A stretch of DNA of 64,000 bases from Geodermatophilus obscurus DSM 43160 (GCF_000025345.1 NC_013757.1:3534001-3598000), one strand, 5' to 3'. Positions 31,896 through 41,957 are shown, numbered from the stretch's first letter. A program made the numbers and translations. The notes: generated from the letters alone by a model not told the origin.

Positions 31896-33653
31896 TCAGC
31901 CGACCCGGGTGATGCGGTCCAGCGCCGGGGCCGGGACCGGCGAGTCGGCGCCGAGGTAGGCGGTGAACGCGTCGAGGTCGATCGCCCCGGTCACGGGGTT
32001 CGTGCCCCCGGTCAGCACGGAGAACCCGTCACCGCCACCGGCCAGGAAGTTGTTCACCGTGACCCGGTACGTCTCGTCGGCCGTCACCGGCGCGCCGCCG
32101 ATCTGCAGCGACGCGTCGGGGACGCGGGTGCCGGTGCAGGGGTCCGCACCGGCCGCCGCGGGCGTGCCGGCGGGGTCGACCTGGTACCGGACGCCGTCCG
32201 AGACGTACAGCACCCGTCCCACCTGGTACTGCTGCTCGAGCAGGCAGTTGAGCTGGGCTCCCGTGAGGTCGAGGGTCACCAGGTTGTTGGCGAACGGCTG
32301 GACGGTGAACGCCTCCTCGTAGGTCACCTCGCCGGCAGCCAGGTCGGCGCGCACACCGCCGGGGTTCATGAACGCCGCGACCGCACCCTGCTCGTCGTCG
32401 GTGGCGGCGAACTGGGCGTCGGCGATGACGTTGCCCAGGGTCGACTCCGCGCCGTCGAGCGGGTCCTCCTGGGCGCGGGTGAGGTCGACGGCGACCGAAC
32501 CGACGACCTCGGCGGCGATCGGGCCGAGCACCTCGCGGTAGCGGGCGATGAGCGCGGTCTGCTCCGGGTCGGCGGCCACGGTGCGCTCGACGACCACGTT
32601 GTCGGCGGTCGCCGTCTCGTGGATCACGTCACCGGTGCGCCCGTCCAGCTGCAGGTCGATGTCGGTGACCAGGCGGCCGTTGGAGCCGGCGCTGGTGACG
32701 ACCTTCCCGTCGAGCAGGCAGTTGTAGGCCTGGTGGGTGTGCCCGCTGACCACGACGTCGATCGCGTCGGACATCCCGGTGGCGATGTCGACGATCGGCC
32801 CGGTGAGGCCGGCACACCCGTCGACGTCCCACGCCTCCGGTCCGCTCTGGGTGCCGCCCTCGTGCAGCAGGACGACGATCGCCTCGACGCCCTGGGCCTG
32901 CAGCTCCGCCGCGTAGCGGTCAGCGGTCGCGACCTCGTCGGCGAACTCCAGCCCGGCCACGCCCTGCTGGCTGACGATCTGACCGGTGCCCTCCAGGGTC
33001 ATCCCGATGAACCCGATCTCCACCCCCTGCACCCGGTGGACGGCGTAGGGCGGCAGCAGTGGCTCACCGGTCTCGGTGACGAAGGCGTTGGCCGACAGGT
33101 ACTGGAAGGCCGCCCCCTCGTACGGCGTGCCGTCGACGCAGCCGTCGACGGGGTGGCAGCCGCCGTCCTGGATGCGCAGCAGCTCGGCCGAGCCCTCGTC
33201 GAACTCGTGGTTGCCGACGCTGGCGTAGTCCAGGCCGGCCAGGCCGAGCGCCTCGATGGTCGGCTCGTCGTGGAACGCCGCGGACAGCAGCGGCGAGGCG
33301 CCGATCAGGTCACCGGCGGCGACGGTGATCGTGTTGTCCTTCCGCTGCTCCTCGGCCAGGGCGGCCAGCTGGGTGTCCAGGTACTCCGCCCCGCCGGCAT
33401 CGACGGTGGGCGCGGTCGCAGCCCCGCCACCGTCGGGGTCGGGGCCGGTCTGGACCCGCCCGCCGGAGCCGCTCGGCGGCTCCAGGGCACCGTGGAAGTC
33501 GTTGAGGGCCAGCAGTTGCACGTCGACCGGTCCCGGACCGGAGGGGTGCTGCGGCTCGGCAGCGGCGGGCAGGGCCGCGGCCACGGTCAGCCCGGCGAGC
33601 GTGGTCGTCACGGCGGCCGCGACGGTCGTGCGGCGGAGGACGGTGGGTCGCAT
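31896..33653 (-). CDS. Secreted 5'-nucleotidase / UDP-sugar hydrolase family metallophosphoesterase
   Basis: A 585-residue exported enzyme. Signal peptide RTTVAAAVTTTLAGLTVAAA ends near ALPAAAEP. The N-terminal metallophosphoesterase domain has LLALNDFHG, AAGDLIGASPLLS, SVGNHEFDEG, VVLLHEGG and VVSGHTHQAY, together giving the dinuclear metal site. The C-terminal 5'-nucleotidase domain has NVIADAQ, FMNPGGVRADL, VQPFANNLVTLDLTG and FLAGGGDGFSVL, the substrate-stacking region. The likely job is to release phosphate or nucleosides outside the cell. ATG is preceded by GGGAGG. Longer upstream frame is a shadow. Confidence 0.92.
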   Translation of the reverse strand: MRPTVLRRTTVAAAVTTTLAGLTVAAALPAAAEPQHPSGPGPVDVQLLALNDFHGALEPPSGSGGRVQTGPDPDGGGAATAPTVDAGGAEYLDTQLAALAEEQRKDNTITVAAGDLIGASPLLSAAFHDEPTIEALGLAGLDYASVGNHEFDEGSAELLRIQDGGCHPVDGCVDGTPYEGAAFQYLSANAFVTETGEPLLPPYAVHRVQGVEIGFIGMTLEGTGQIVSQQGVAGLEFADEVATADRYAAELQAQGVEAIVVLLHEGGTQSGPEAWDVDGCAGLTGPIVDIATGMSDAIDVVVSGHTHQAYNCLLDGKVVTSAGSNGRLVTDIDLQLDGRTGDVIHETATADNVVVERTVAADPEQTALIARYREVLGPIAAEVVGSVAVDLTRAQEDPLDGAESTLGNVIADAQFAATDDEQGAVAAFMNPGGVRADLAAGEVTYEEAFTVQPFANNLVTLDLTGAQLNCLLEQQYQVGRVLYVSDGVRYQVDPAGTPAAAGADPCTGTRVPDASLQIGGAPVTADETYRVTVNNFLAGGGDGFSVLTGGTNPVTGAIDLDAFTAYLGADSPVPAPALDRITRVG

Positions 33654-33799
33654 GGGTGCCTCCCAGGGAAGCGGGCCGGGCCGTCCCGGCTCGGACCCGA
33701 CTCTGCGCAGGCGGGGTGGACAGAGCGTGTCGGCCACGAGGCGGAGGGCGCAACTCGGCCCGGCGTCCCGGCGACCGGTCGGTCCCCGACGCCCGGTGG

Positions 33800-34648
33800 T
33801 CAGCCGGTGCGCTGCTCCACCATCCGGGCGGCGACCCGGCGGATCCGGTCGGCCTGCCGGGAGAGCACCAGGTCCAGCACCCGGTTCACCGGCGGCACCT
33901 CGCCCAGCCGGGCCAGGCCCATCCACCGGGGGACGGCGACCGTGCGCGACCACGGCGAGGTCAGGCAGCCGGCGATCTGGCCGGCCACCCGGTCGGGGCG
34001 CACGCCCGGGGAGAGCCGGCCGCGGGCGTCGGCGTCCGACGCCGGTGGAGAGCCGTGCCCGCGGGCCAGCCACTCGGTCGACACCGGCCCGGGGTTGACC
34101 GTGTGCACCCGCACGCCGCGGGCGGTCACCTCCCGCCGCAGCCCCTTGACGAAGCCGTGCACCCCGGCCTTCGTCGCCGAGTAGACGGTCAGCGGCGGCA
34201 CCTGCGACCACGCCGCGGCCGAGGCGACGGTCACGACGTCGGCCCGTCCCCGCTGCGCCGCCGTGTCGAGCAGGTGCGGCAGCGCGATCCGGGTGAGCTC
34301 CACGACGCCGGTCAGGTTGAGCCCGATCAGCCGCTCCACGGCGTCGCCGGGCATGTCCTCGACCAGCCCGGCCCAGCCGAGGCCCGCGTTGAGGACGACG
34401 GCGTCGAGCCGGCCGTGCTCGTCGAGGACGCGGTCGAGCAGTCGTGCCCGGTCGACCGCGTCGGCGACGTCGGCCACCACCGTGCTGACCCCGGGCAGCC
34501 CGGCGACGGCGCGCTCGAGCCGGTCGCCGCCGCGGGCGCACGTCACCACCCGCGCGCCGTCGCGGGCGAGCCGGGTGACGGTGCTGCGGCCGATGCCGGC
34601 GCTGCCGCCGGTGACGAGGACGACGCGGCCCGCGGAGCTGGAGTCCAT
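33800..34648 (-). CDS. Short-chain dehydrogenase/reductase
   Basis: A 282-residue SDR. Cofactor motif VTGGSAGIG (residues 12-20), structural LNAG, catalytic Ser in VASAAAWSQ, and YSATK with the Tyr and Lys of the active site; NPGPVSTEW follows. The basic residue in ARGGDR after the second strand suggests NADP(H). The C-terminal 50 residues (VPRWMGLARLGEVPPVNRVLDLVL) resemble SDRs acting on lipid-like substrates, but the substrate is not defined. Divergent from the diiron-protein gene; the shared 59-bp gap should contain both promoters. TAGAAG ends 6 nt before ATG. Confidence 0.88.
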   Translation of the reverse strand: MDSSSAGRVVLVTGGSAGIGRSTVTRLARDGARVVTCARGGDRLERAVAGLPGVSTVVADVADAVDRARLLDRVLDEHGRLDAVVLNAGLGWAGLVEDMPGDAVERLIGLNLTGVVELTRIALPHLLDTAAQRGRADVVTVASAAAWSQVPPLTVYSATKAGVHGFVKGLRREVTARGVRVHTVNPGPVSTEWLARGHGSPPASDADARGRLSPGVRPDRVAGQIAGCLTSPWSRTVAVPRWMGLARLGEVPPVNRVLDLVLSRQADRIRRVAARMVEQRTG

Positions 34649-34707
34649 GGACCCCTTCTACCCGTGGAGGGACACCACACCCCCGACGCGCATCGACCGC
34701 CCCGGCG

Positions 34708-35736
34708 GTGGGCATGGGAGCGCTCATGCGCCTGCCCGAGCCAGGGGGCTCCCTCACCCACGCCCTGTGCACCGACCTCAGCACCGGCACCCTGTCCCCC
34801 GCGACCGTCCAGCTCGCGGAACGGACGGCGGCCGCCTCGACCGACCCGCTGACCGACGAGGACCTCCAGCTGGCCCTCGCGATCTGCTACGAGCTGCACT
34901 ACCGCGGCTTCGACGGCGTCGCCGAGGACTGGGAGTGGGACCCGGACCTGCTGCGGCTGCGCGCGCACCTGGAGCGGGTGCACGTCGCGGCGCTGCGCGA
35001 GCTGGTCGGGGAACTCGAGGTCACCGACGAGCCGGTCGACCGGCAGCTCACCGCCCTCATCGCGGCCGACGACGGCCCCTCGCTGTCGCGGTACATGGCC
35101 CGCACCGGCTCGCTGCAGCAGTGGCGGGAGTACCTCACGCTGCGCTCGGTGTACCACCTCAAGGAGGGCGATCCGCACACCTTCGCCGTCCCCCGGCTGT
35201 CGGGGCGCACCAAGGCGGCGATGGTGGAGATCCAGGCCGACGAGTACGGCGGCGGCTCCCCCGCCCGGATGCACAGCGAGCTGTTCGCCGGCATGATGCG
35301 CGACCTCGGTCTCGACGCCGGCTACGGCGCGCTGTGGGACGACGCCCCCGCCGTCGCGTTCGCCTCGGTGAACACCATGTCGCTGTTCGGGCTGCACCGG
35401 CGCCGGCGCGGCGCGGCGCTGGGGCACCTGGCCTGCGTGGAGATGACCTCCTCCGAGCCGTCGCGCCGCTACTCGGCCGGGCTGCGCCGGCTGGGCTTCG
35501 ACGAGTCGACGACGGTCTTCTACGACGAGCACGTCGAGGCCGACGCGGTCCACGAGCAGATCGCCTCGGTGGACATGTGCGGTTCCCTGGTCGCCGGCGA
35601 GCCCGCGCTCACCGACGACGTCCTCTTCGGCGCGGCCTGCTCGCTGGCGATGGACGGCCTGGTCGCGCGCCACCTGCTGGGCGCCTGGGAGGCGGGTCGG
35701 TCGGCCCTGCGTGAGGCCCGCCCCATCGCCGCCTGA
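34708..35736 (+). CDS. Iron-containing redox enzyme family (heme-oxygenase-like diiron) protein
   Basis: A protein of up to 342 residues with an all-helical heme-oxygenase-like fold. Candidate iron ligands are Glu/His in [11 protein letters not shown], the [20 protein letters not shown] block, and the [17 protein letters not shown] helix near the C-terminus; this spacing matches the diiron redox (HDO-like) superfamily. Substrate unknown. The start may be GTG 34708, ATG 34714 or ATG 34726, and no ribosome site decides it. Proteins of this family are often neighbours of CDGSH iron-sulfur proteins; here a CDGSH gene is 1.6 kb away across the GAF/MCP gene. Confidence 0.8.
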   Translation: MGMGALMRLPEPGGSLTHALCTDLSTGTLSPATVQLAERTAAASTDPLTDEDLQLALAICYELHYRGFDGVAEDWEWDPDLLRLRAHLERVHVAALRELVGELEVTDEPVDRQLTALIAADDGPSLSRYMARTGSLQQWREYLTLRSVYHLKEGDPHTFAVPRLSGRTKAAMVEIQADEYGGGSPARMHSELFAGMMRDLGLDAGYGALWDDAPAVAFASVNTMSLFGLHRRRRGAALGHLACVEMTSSEPSRRYSAGLRRLGFDESTTVFYDEHVEADAVHEQIASVDMCGSLVAGEPALTDDVLFGAACSLAMDGLVARHLLGAWEAGRSALREARPIAA

Positions 35737-35806
35737 CCTGCGACGTCGGGTCAACTCCCCAGCGCCGGCTGCCGAAGACAACGGGAGCCTGCTGAGGAGG
35801 ACGTCC

Positions 35807-37357
35807 ATGAGGTTCCGCACCACCCGTTCCGCGGTGCCACCCGCAGCGTCCGGGCCGCCACCCCGGGACAGCGAGGCGCTGGAACACGTGCTCGCTGCGC
35901 TCGACGGCGGCGTGACCGGGGAGGCCGACGCCCACCGCCAGGTGGTCCGGGCGCTCGGCGAGGCGCTCGAGCTGCCCTATGCGGCGGTGTGGCTGGTCGA
36001 GCCGTCCGGCGACCTGCGCCTCGACGGCGAGTTCGGGCGGCTCGCCCCCGACCTCGCCGCGGCCTGGCGCGGCGGACCGACGCTGCCCGCCAGGTCGGAC
36101 GTGGTACGGCAGGCGGTCGCCGGGCGGGTGGCGGTCTCCAGTGCGGACGGCGGGCCCGAGGCGGCTCGGCGCCGGGACACCGCGGCGGCCCTCGGCGCGC
36201 CGGAGGGAGCCTGGCTGCCGGTGTTCTCCGGTGACCGGCTGGTAGCCCTCCAGGAGTTCTACGCCGGGTTCCCGCTGCCCTTCCTCGGTGCCCGCGGCCA
36301 GAAGTGGACGTCGCTGAGCCGCGTCGCCGCCCATGCGCGGCAGGGTGCCGTCGCGACGGTGGCGCTCCGCGAGGCCGTCGACGACCGGGTCGCCGTCGCC
36401 GAGGTCGCCAGGACCCTCGGGCGTGCGCAGGACGCGCGGTCGGCGGTGCAGGCCGCGCTGGACACCGTCCGCACCGCGTTCGGCTGGGCCTACGGCTCCT
36501 TCTGGGAGCGCGACGAGGACGAGGACGTGCTGCGGTTCGGTGTCGAGTCCGGCTCGGCCGGCGAGGAGTTCCGCCGGGTGACCCTGGCCGCCAGCTTCGC
36601 CGAGGGCGTCGGCCTCTCCGGTCGCGCCTGGCGCGCCCGGGACCTGGTCTCCGTCCGGGACCTCGCGGAGGTCACCGACTGCGTCCGTGCCCCGGCTGCG
36701 CGGCGCGCCGGCGTCCGCTCCGGCGTCTGTTTCCCGATCACCGCCGACGGCAGGGTGATCGGGACGATGGACTTCTTCGTCACCGAGACCATCGACCTCT
36801 CCGAGTCCCGCGCCTCGGCGCTGCGCAACGTCCAGCAGCTGGTCTCGCAGCGCATCGAGGTGCTGCGGCGCGCGGAGCAGGACGCCGTGAACGCGCGGGC
36901 CCTGCTCGACACCGTCGCTCTGCTGCGCGAGGCCGCCGCGGACGCCGGCCGCGTCGCCGAGAGCGCCGTCGCCAAGGCCTCGGCGATGACCGCCGAGGTC
37001 GAGGCGCTGAGCCAGGCGTCGGCATCGGTGAGCGACGTCATCCGGATCATCTCGTCGATCGCCGACCAGACCAATCTCCTGGCGCTCAACGCGACGATCG
37101 AGGCGGCTCGCGCCGGGGAGCTGGGCCGCGGCTTCGCCGTCGTCGCCGGCGAGGTGAAGGACCTGGCCCGGGAGACCGCTGCGGCGACCCAACGCGTGTC
37201 GACGCAGATCACCGGGATCCAGACGAGCACCGACTCGGTGTCGGCCGGCATCCGCGCCACCAGCGAGGTCATCGGCCAGCTCGACGCGGTCCAGGCGCGG
37301 ATCGGTGCGGCGCTCGAGCAGCAGGAGCGGATGGCCACCGCGTTCGAGGGGCGCTGA
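35807..37357 (+). CDS. Soluble two-GAF methyl-accepting receptor-like protein
   Basis: A 516-residue cytoplasmic protein without membrane helices. Two GAF-like sensor domains occupy about residues 20-190 ([33 protein letters not shown]) and 195-355 ([40 protein letters not shown]). A compact MCP signalling coil follows; its tip reads [20 protein letters not shown] then [14 protein letters not shown], matching the canonical hairpin. GAGGAGGA precedes the ATG. No che genes are nearby, so the partner histidine kinase is encoded elsewhere or absent. Convergent with the CDGSH gene, with only 3 nt between stops. Confidence 0.9.
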   Translation: MRFRTTRSAVPPAASGPPPRDSEALEHVLAALDGGVTGEADAHRQVVRALGEALELPYAAVWLVEPSGDLRLDGEFGRLAPDLAAAWRGGPTLPARSDVVRQAVAGRVAVSSADGGPEAARRRDTAAALGAPEGAWLPVFSGDRLVALQEFYAGFPLPFLGARGQKWTSLSRVAAHARQGAVATVALREAVDDRVAVAEVARTLGRAQDARSAVQAALDTVRTAFGWAYGSFWERDEDEDVLRFGVESGSAGEEFRRVTLAASFAEGVGLSGRAWRARDLVSVRDLAEVTDCVRAPAARRAGVRSGVCFPITADGRVIGTMDFFVTETIDLSESRASALRNVQQLVSQRIEVLRRAEQDAVNARALLDTVALLREAAADAGRVAESAVAKASAMTAEVEALSQASASVSDVIRIISSIADQTNLLALNATIEAARAGELGRGFAVVAGEVKDLARETAAATQRVSTQITGIQTSTDSVSAGIRATSEVIGQLDAVQARIGAALEQQERMATAFEGR

Positions 37358-37360
37358 TCG

Positions 37361-37675
37361 CTACGGGGCGTCCTCGTGCCCGGCCTCGCCCGCGATGCGC
37401 GCGGCCGGTCGCGGGCGGCTGGGCGCACTCGGGGCGGAGAACCCGGCCCGCTTGTGCGACCCGTCGCAGAACGGCTTGATGCCGGACTTGCCGCACCGGC
37501 ACAGCGCGATCGTCCCGCGGCCGGGGTCGATCTCCACGCCGTCCTGGTCGAGCAGCCGGAAGTCGCCGCGCACGATCAGCGGACCGTCCCGGTACGGGGT
37601 GATGGTGGCGCCGCCCTCGGACGACGGGGCGGGGTCCTCGCGGGGCTCGGAGGCGGCGGGGCGGGGGTGCGGCAC
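37361..37675 (-). CDS. CDGSH iron-sulfur domain protein
   Basis: A 104-residue protein with the signature CRCGKSGIKPFCDGSHKRAGF, giving the 3-Cys 1-His 2Fe-2S ligand set of mitoNEET-type proteins. A short beta segment ITPYRDGPLIVRGDFRLLD precedes it, as in the bacterial type. The role is redox or Fe-S transfer, unproven. The GTG start at 37675 follows GGGGAGGAG at good spacing; the open frame continues upstream but without conserved sequence. The 175 bases between it and glnE show no convincing gene. Confidence 0.9.
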   Translation of the reverse strand: MPHPRPAASEPREDPAPSSEGGATITPYRDGPLIVRGDFRLLDQDGVEIDPGRGTIALCRCGKSGIKPFCDGSHKRAGFSAPSAPSRPRPAARIAGEAGHEDAP

Positions 37676-37850
37676 GCTCCTCCCCTGCCCCGCGCGACCG
37701 GCTCGCACACCACCGGTACCGCCGGCTGCTCGTGACCGGCGACCGGGTGAGGGCCGACGAGTGCGCGCCGACCCGGGAGTCCCTCGTCCAGGTGCCGGGC
37801 GTGCGCCGGGGGCTCGGTGGGGCTCCTGGGACCCGGCCGAGGGCGTCCGG

Positions 37851-40800
37851 TCAGCTGCCGGGCTGTCCGTAGAAGACCTGCTCGACGACGCCGCGCGCGT
37901 GCCGGGTGGCCCGCCGGTAGTCGTCGAGGAACTGCCCCGGGTCGGCGTCCGGGCCGTACCCGCTCGCCCGCGCGACCCCGGCCAGCTCGGCACCGGGCCG
38001 GGGCAGCTGGTCGCTGGGCCGCCCGCGGACCAGGAACACCGCGTTGCGGGCCCTGCTGGCCAGCTCCCACGCCCGCTGCAGCGCCTCCGCCTGGTCGTCG
38101 TCGAGCAGGCCGGCCTCCCGCAGCGCGGTCAGCGCGGCCACCGTCGAGGTGACCCGCAGCTCCGGGTGCTCGCCGGCGTGCTCCAGCTGCAGCAGCTGGG
38201 CGGTCCACTCGACGTCGGCCAGCCCGCCGCGGCCCAGCTTGGTGTGCGTGGTCGGGTCCGCACCCCGCGGCAGCCGCTCCCGCTCGACCCGGGCCTTGAT
38301 CCGGCGGATCTCGGCGACCTGGTCGGCCGAGACGCCCCCGGCCGGGTAGCGGATCGGGTCGACGAGCTCGACGAACGCCGCGCCCAGGGCCTCGTCGCCG
38401 GCCACGGGGACGGCGCGCAGCAGGGCCTGCACCTCCCACACCGACATCCAGCGGTCGTAGTACTCGCGGTAGGAGTCCAGGCTGCGCACCAGCGCCCCCT
38501 GCCGGCCCTCGGGCCGCAGGTCGGCGTCGAGCTCGAAGGCCGGATCCGGTGCCGGCTCGCCGAGCAGCCGGCGCAGCGTGTGCGCGACCGCGTTGGCCGC
38601 CGCGGTCGCCTGCCCGTCCTCCGCGCCCGGCCGGGGCCGGTGCACGAACAGCACGTCGGCGTCCGAGCCGTAGGCCATCTCCCCGCCGCCGAGCCGGCCC
38701 ATGCCGATGACGGCGAGGTCGGTCGGGAGGTCGCCGGGCGCGGTGCCGGTCTCGGCGGCGTGCGCCCGAACCGCGACGTCCAGGCCGACCTGCAGCATGG
38801 CGACGGCGATGTCGGTCAGCCCGCGGCCGACCTGCCCGACGTCGAGCATGCCGAGCAGGTCCGCGGCGGCGACCCGCAGCAGCTCGTGCCGGCGCAGCCC
38901 GCGCAGCACCCGGATGCCGGCTCCGGGGTCCGCGGCCCGCCCGGCCGCCTGCCGCCACGCCGCGGCGAGGGCCGCCGCGGTGCGCGGGCGCAGCTCGTCG
39001 TCGTCGGCGAGGATCCGCAGCGCCTCGGGGGTGCGGGTCAGCAGCGCGGCGACGTACTGACTGGAGCCCAGCAGCGCGGCCAGCCGCTCGGCGACCTGCC
39101 CCTCGTCGCGCAGCAGCCGCAGGTACCACTGGTTGCCGCCGAGGGCCTCGCTGACCTTGCGGTAGGCCAGCAGCCCGGCATCGGGGTCGGCGCAGTCGGC
39201 GAGGGTCTGCAGCACGACCGGCAGCAGGTACTTCTGCATCGACGCCGACCGCGACACCCCGCCGGTGAGCGCGGCCATGTGCCGCAGCGCGCCGTCGGGG
39301 TCGGCGAAGCCGAGCGCCCGCAGCCAGTCGCCGGCCGCCTTCGACCCCAGCTGCGCGGCCTCCGGCGGCACCTTCGCCACGGCCGACAGCAGCGGCCGGT
39401 AGAACAGCTTCTCGTGCAGCCGGCGCACCTCGCGGGTGTGCAACGACAGCTCGGCGTCGAGGACGGCGACGGCGTCCCCGCGGTGGTCGGGCTTGTAGCC
39501 CAGCGACCGGGCCAGCCAGCGCAGCTGCTGCTCGTCGGTGGGCAGCAGGTGGGTGCGCCGCAGCCGGAGCAGCTGCAGCCGGTGCTCCACGGTCCGCAGG
39601 AAGCGGTAGGAGGCGATCAGCGTGTCGGCGTCGTCGCGGCCCACGTAGCCGCCGGCGCGCAGGGCGTGCAGCGCCGGCAGCGTGCCGCCCACCCGGAGCC
39701 GCACGTCGACCCGCCCGTGCACCAGCTGCAGCAGCTGGACGGCGAACTCGACGTCGCGCAGCCCGCCGCGGCCCAGCTTGAGCTCGCGCTCGGCCTGGGC
39801 GGGGGGGATGTTGTCCAGCACTCGCCGGCGCATCGCCTGCACCTCGCCGACGAAGCCGGGGCGCTCGCCGGCCTGCCACACCAGCGGGAAGAGCTCCTCG
39901 ACGTATTGCCGGCCGAGGTCCGGGTCGCCGGCGACCGGGCGCATCTTCAGCAGCGCCTGGAACTCCCAGGTGCTGGCCCAGCTGCGGTAGTAGGCCGCGT
40001 GGTTGGCCAGCGTGCGCACCAGCGCTCCGGCCTTGCCCTCGGGCCGCAGCGCGGCGTCGACCTCCCAGGCCGCCTCGTGGCAGATGCGCATCAGCGCGGC
40101 GGCGACCCGGGTGGCGCTCCTCAGCGCGGGCGCGGTGTCGGCCTCCGAGGGGTCGACCGGCTCGGCCACGAAGACGACGTCGACGTCGCTGACGTAGTTG
40201 AGCTCCCGGCCACCGGTCTTGCCCAGCGCGATGACCGCCAGCCGGCAGGCGGCGGCGTCGGCGGGCTGCTCGGCCACGGCGACGGCCAGCCCGGCGGTCA
40301 GCACGGCCGCGGCGATGTCGGCGAGCTCGGCGGCGACGTCCTCGGCGGCCAGGCCCTCCCCGAGGTCGCGCCCGGCGACGGAGAGGATGGCCCGCCGGTA
40401 GGCCAGCCGCAGGTCGGCGGCCCGCTGCGGGTCGGCGTCCGGCGCGCCCCTGCCCAGCCGCACGCCCCAGGGCGGGTCGTCGGGGTCGGCGCCGACGGCG
40501 ACGAGCATCTGCCGCTCCAGCGCCTGCGGCGTGGGCCGGGTGGGGCCGCGGCCGTCGCCGTCACCGTCGCCGTCGAGGACGGTCCAGTCGCCGGGGTGGG
40601 CGGCCAGGTGGTCGGCCAGGCCGGAGCTGGCGCCGAGCACGCCGAGCAGCCGGGAGCGCAGCAGCGCCGAGCCGCGCAGCCGGGCCAGCAGCGCGGCGGC
40701 CGAGCCGCCGGAGGGGTCAGCGGCGTCCAGGGCCTCGATCAGCCGGCGCAGCGAGCGGACGGCGAGGTCGGGGTCACCGGTGCGGGCCAGCGCGGAGACG

Positions 40801-40964
40801 ACCGGGCCGGCCTCGGGGTCGGCGGGCTCGTTGCGCTCGAGGTCCCACAGCCCCATCTCCGGCTCGGACAGCAGGCGGGCGGCCCGCTCGCCGTCGAGGA
40901 ACCCGAACCGGACCAGCCGGACGACGGCTCGGCGCGGGATCTCCGGCGCGCTGCTGGTGGTCAC
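37851..40964 (-). CDS. glnE: Glutamine synthetase adenylyltransferase/deadenylylase
   Basis: A bifunctional enzyme of 1037 residues that adenylylates GlnA1 at its Tyr when nitrogen is plentiful and removes AMP when it is scarce. It carries two nucleotidyltransferase domains: the N-terminal one with KTGGRELNYVSDVDVVFVAE and the C-terminal one with LGGGEMAYGSDADVLFVHRP. Each G-x8-SDxD pattern supplies metal-binding aspartates. Linker regions WEVDAALRPEGKAGALVRTL and FELDADLRPEGRQGALVRSL are the matching second halves. GTG start overlaps the upstream amidotransferase stop (GTGA). A DGDGDGDG stretch in the N-terminal region comes from a short GAC-GGC repeat. Confidence 0.96.
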   Translation of the reverse strand: MTTSSAPEIPRRAVVRLVRFGFLDGERAARLLSEPEMGLWDLERNEPADPEAGPVVSALARTGDPDLAVRSLRRLIEALDAADPSGGSAAALLARLRGSALLRSRLLGVLGASSGLADHLAAHPGDWTVLDGDGDGDGRGPTRPTPQALERQMLVAVGADPDDPPWGVRLGRGAPDADPQRAADLRLAYRRAILSVAGRDLGEGLAAEDVAAELADIAAAVLTAGLAVAVAEQPADAAACRLAVIALGKTGGRELNYVSDVDVVFVAEPVDPSEADTAPALRSATRVAAALMRICHEAAWEVDAALRPEGKAGALVRTLANHAAYYRSWASTWEFQALLKMRPVAGDPDLGRQYVEELFPLVWQAGERPGFVGEVQAMRRRVLDNIPPAQAERELKLGRGGLRDVEFAVQLLQLVHGRVDVRLRVGGTLPALHALRAGGYVGRDDADTLIASYRFLRTVEHRLQLLRLRRTHLLPTDEQQLRWLARSLGYKPDHRGDAVAVLDAELSLHTREVRRLHEKLFYRPLLSAVAKVPPEAAQLGSKAAGDWLRALGFADPDGALRHMAALTGGVSRSASMQKYLLPVVLQTLADCADPDAGLLAYRKVSEALGGNQWYLRLLRDEGQVAERLAALLGSSQYVAALLTRTPEALRILADDDELRPRTAAALAAAWRQAAGRAADPGAGIRVLRGLRRHELLRVAAADLLGMLDVGQVGRGLTDIAVAMLQVGLDVAVRAHAAETGTAPGDLPTDLAVIGMGRLGGGEMAYGSDADVLFVHRPRPGAEDGQATAAANAVAHTLRRLLGEPAPDPAFELDADLRPEGRQGALVRSLDSYREYYDRWMSVWEVQALLRAVPVAGDEALGAAFVELVDPIRYPAGGVSADQVAEIRRIKARVERERLPRGADPTTHTKLGRGGLADVEWTAQLLQLEHAGEHPELRVTSTVAALTALREAGLLDDDQAEALQRAWELASRARNAVFLVRGRPSDQLPRPGAELAGVARASGYGPDADPGQFLDDYRRATRHARGVVEQVFYGQPGS

Positions 40965-41701
40965 GCCGCACCCGCCCGGGCCCGGGCGCGGCTGCGCACC
41001 AGGTCGGCGAAGCGGCCGGCGAACGGCGCCCACACCTCCTCGAGGTCCGGGTGCACCGCGGCCGCGCGGGCGCAGATCGTCTCCCGGTCGAACGGGCTGG
41101 CGGCCACGCCGACGACGTCCTGCTCGGCCCACTCCGCGACGATCTCCGGCGTCGTCTCGATGTGGAACTGCAGGCCGTAGACGTGCTCCCCCACCCGGAA
41201 CGCCTGGTGCGCGTAGGCGGGGTTGCTCGCCAGCAGGGTGGCCCCGCGTGGCAGCTCGGCGATCTCGTCGTGGTGGAACTGGATCACGTCGGGGGTCATC
41301 GGGAGCGGGCGGAAGAGGGGGTCGGAGTCGGCGGCGTCCCGCTTGGCCACCAGGGTGGCGCCGACCTCGGGCCCGTCGACGCCCTTCCGCACGCGGCCGC
41401 CCCCGACCTCGGCGAGCAGCTGGGCGCCCAGGCAGACCGCCAGCGTGGGGACGTCGTCCCGCAGGGCCTCGGTCAGCAGGCGGCGGACCCCGACGAGCTC
41501 CGGGCTGGTCTGCTCGTCGTCCATCGCCGACTGCGGGCCGCCGAGGACGAGCAGCCCGTCGGAGCCCTCGAGGGTCGCCGGGAGCTCGTCGCCGGTGCCG
41601 AGGCGGCGCTCGTCGAGCTCCAGCCCGGCCGCGCGGAGCCACTCCCCCAGCCGGGCCGGCGGATCGGTCTCGGAGGGGACGACGACGAGCAGGCGGGCCA
41701 C
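40961..41701 (-). CDS. Class I glutamine amidotransferase (GMP-synthase-like)
   Basis: A 246-residue stand-alone GATase domain. Nucleophile Cys in LAVCLGAQLLAEVGGG; His and Glu of the triad in YGLQFHIETTPEI. LLVLGGPQSAMDD is the oxyanion strand region. Without a synthase partner the acceptor is unknown; the family includes GMP-synthase subunits and gamma-glutamyl hydrolases. It is translationally coupled to glnE (4-nt overlap), placing it in glutamine metabolism. GTG start lies 6 nt after TACCCT, so the operon appears leaderless. Confidence 0.88.
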   Translation of the reverse strand: MARLLVVVPSETDPPARLGEWLRAAGLELDERRLGTGDELPATLEGSDGLLVLGGPQSAMDDEQTSPELVGVRRLLTEALRDDVPTLAVCLGAQLLAEVGGGRVRKGVDGPEVGATLVAKRDAADSDPLFRPLPMTPDVIQFHHDEIAELPRGATLLASNPAYAHQAFRVGEHVYGLQFHIETTPEIVAEWAEQDVVGVAASPFDRETICARAAAVHPDLEEVWAPFAGRFADLVRSRARARAGAA

Positions 41702-41707
41702 GCGCCG

Positions 41708-41713
41708 AGGGTA
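41708..41713 (-). promoter_or_regulatory. -10 element for the amidotransferase-glnE operon (leaderless type)
   Basis: TACCCT on the minus strand ends exactly 6 nt before the GTG at 41701. Confidence 0.5.
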
Positions 41714-41762
41714 GTTCGCGCCGCGCGCCGTGTTCGGACCGGAGCGGCCCCTCCTGCAGAGG

Positions 41763-41942
41763 CCCGCCGCGAGCGGGTGACGAGATGGAACGGCCTCGTC
41801 GCAGGGACCCGCGCCGAGCCTGCGAGGTGCGGGGGGAGTGAGGTGCTGGAACGGCTCCCCTGCAGGGACCCGCCGCGAGCAGGTGACGAGATGGAACGGC
41901 CTCGTCGCAGGGACCCGTGCCGAGCCTGCGAGGTGCGGGGGG
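41763..41942. repeat. Pair of 74-bp direct repeats between glnA2 and the amidotransferase gene
   Basis: Copies at 41763-41836 and 41869-41942 differ at only two positions and have a 106-bp period. Each contains GTGACGAGATGGAACGG and the core CCGAGCCTGCGAGG that also occurs in the 55-bp palindromes. The gap is otherwise empty of genes. Confidence 0.75.
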
Positions 41943-41957
41943 CGACGAGGTCCTCTC

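Noticed and set aside
37676..37850. Plus-strand short frame starting GTGAGGGCC near 37747
   Set aside because: No ribosome site, no similarity recognised and no stop/start context; treated as intergenic.
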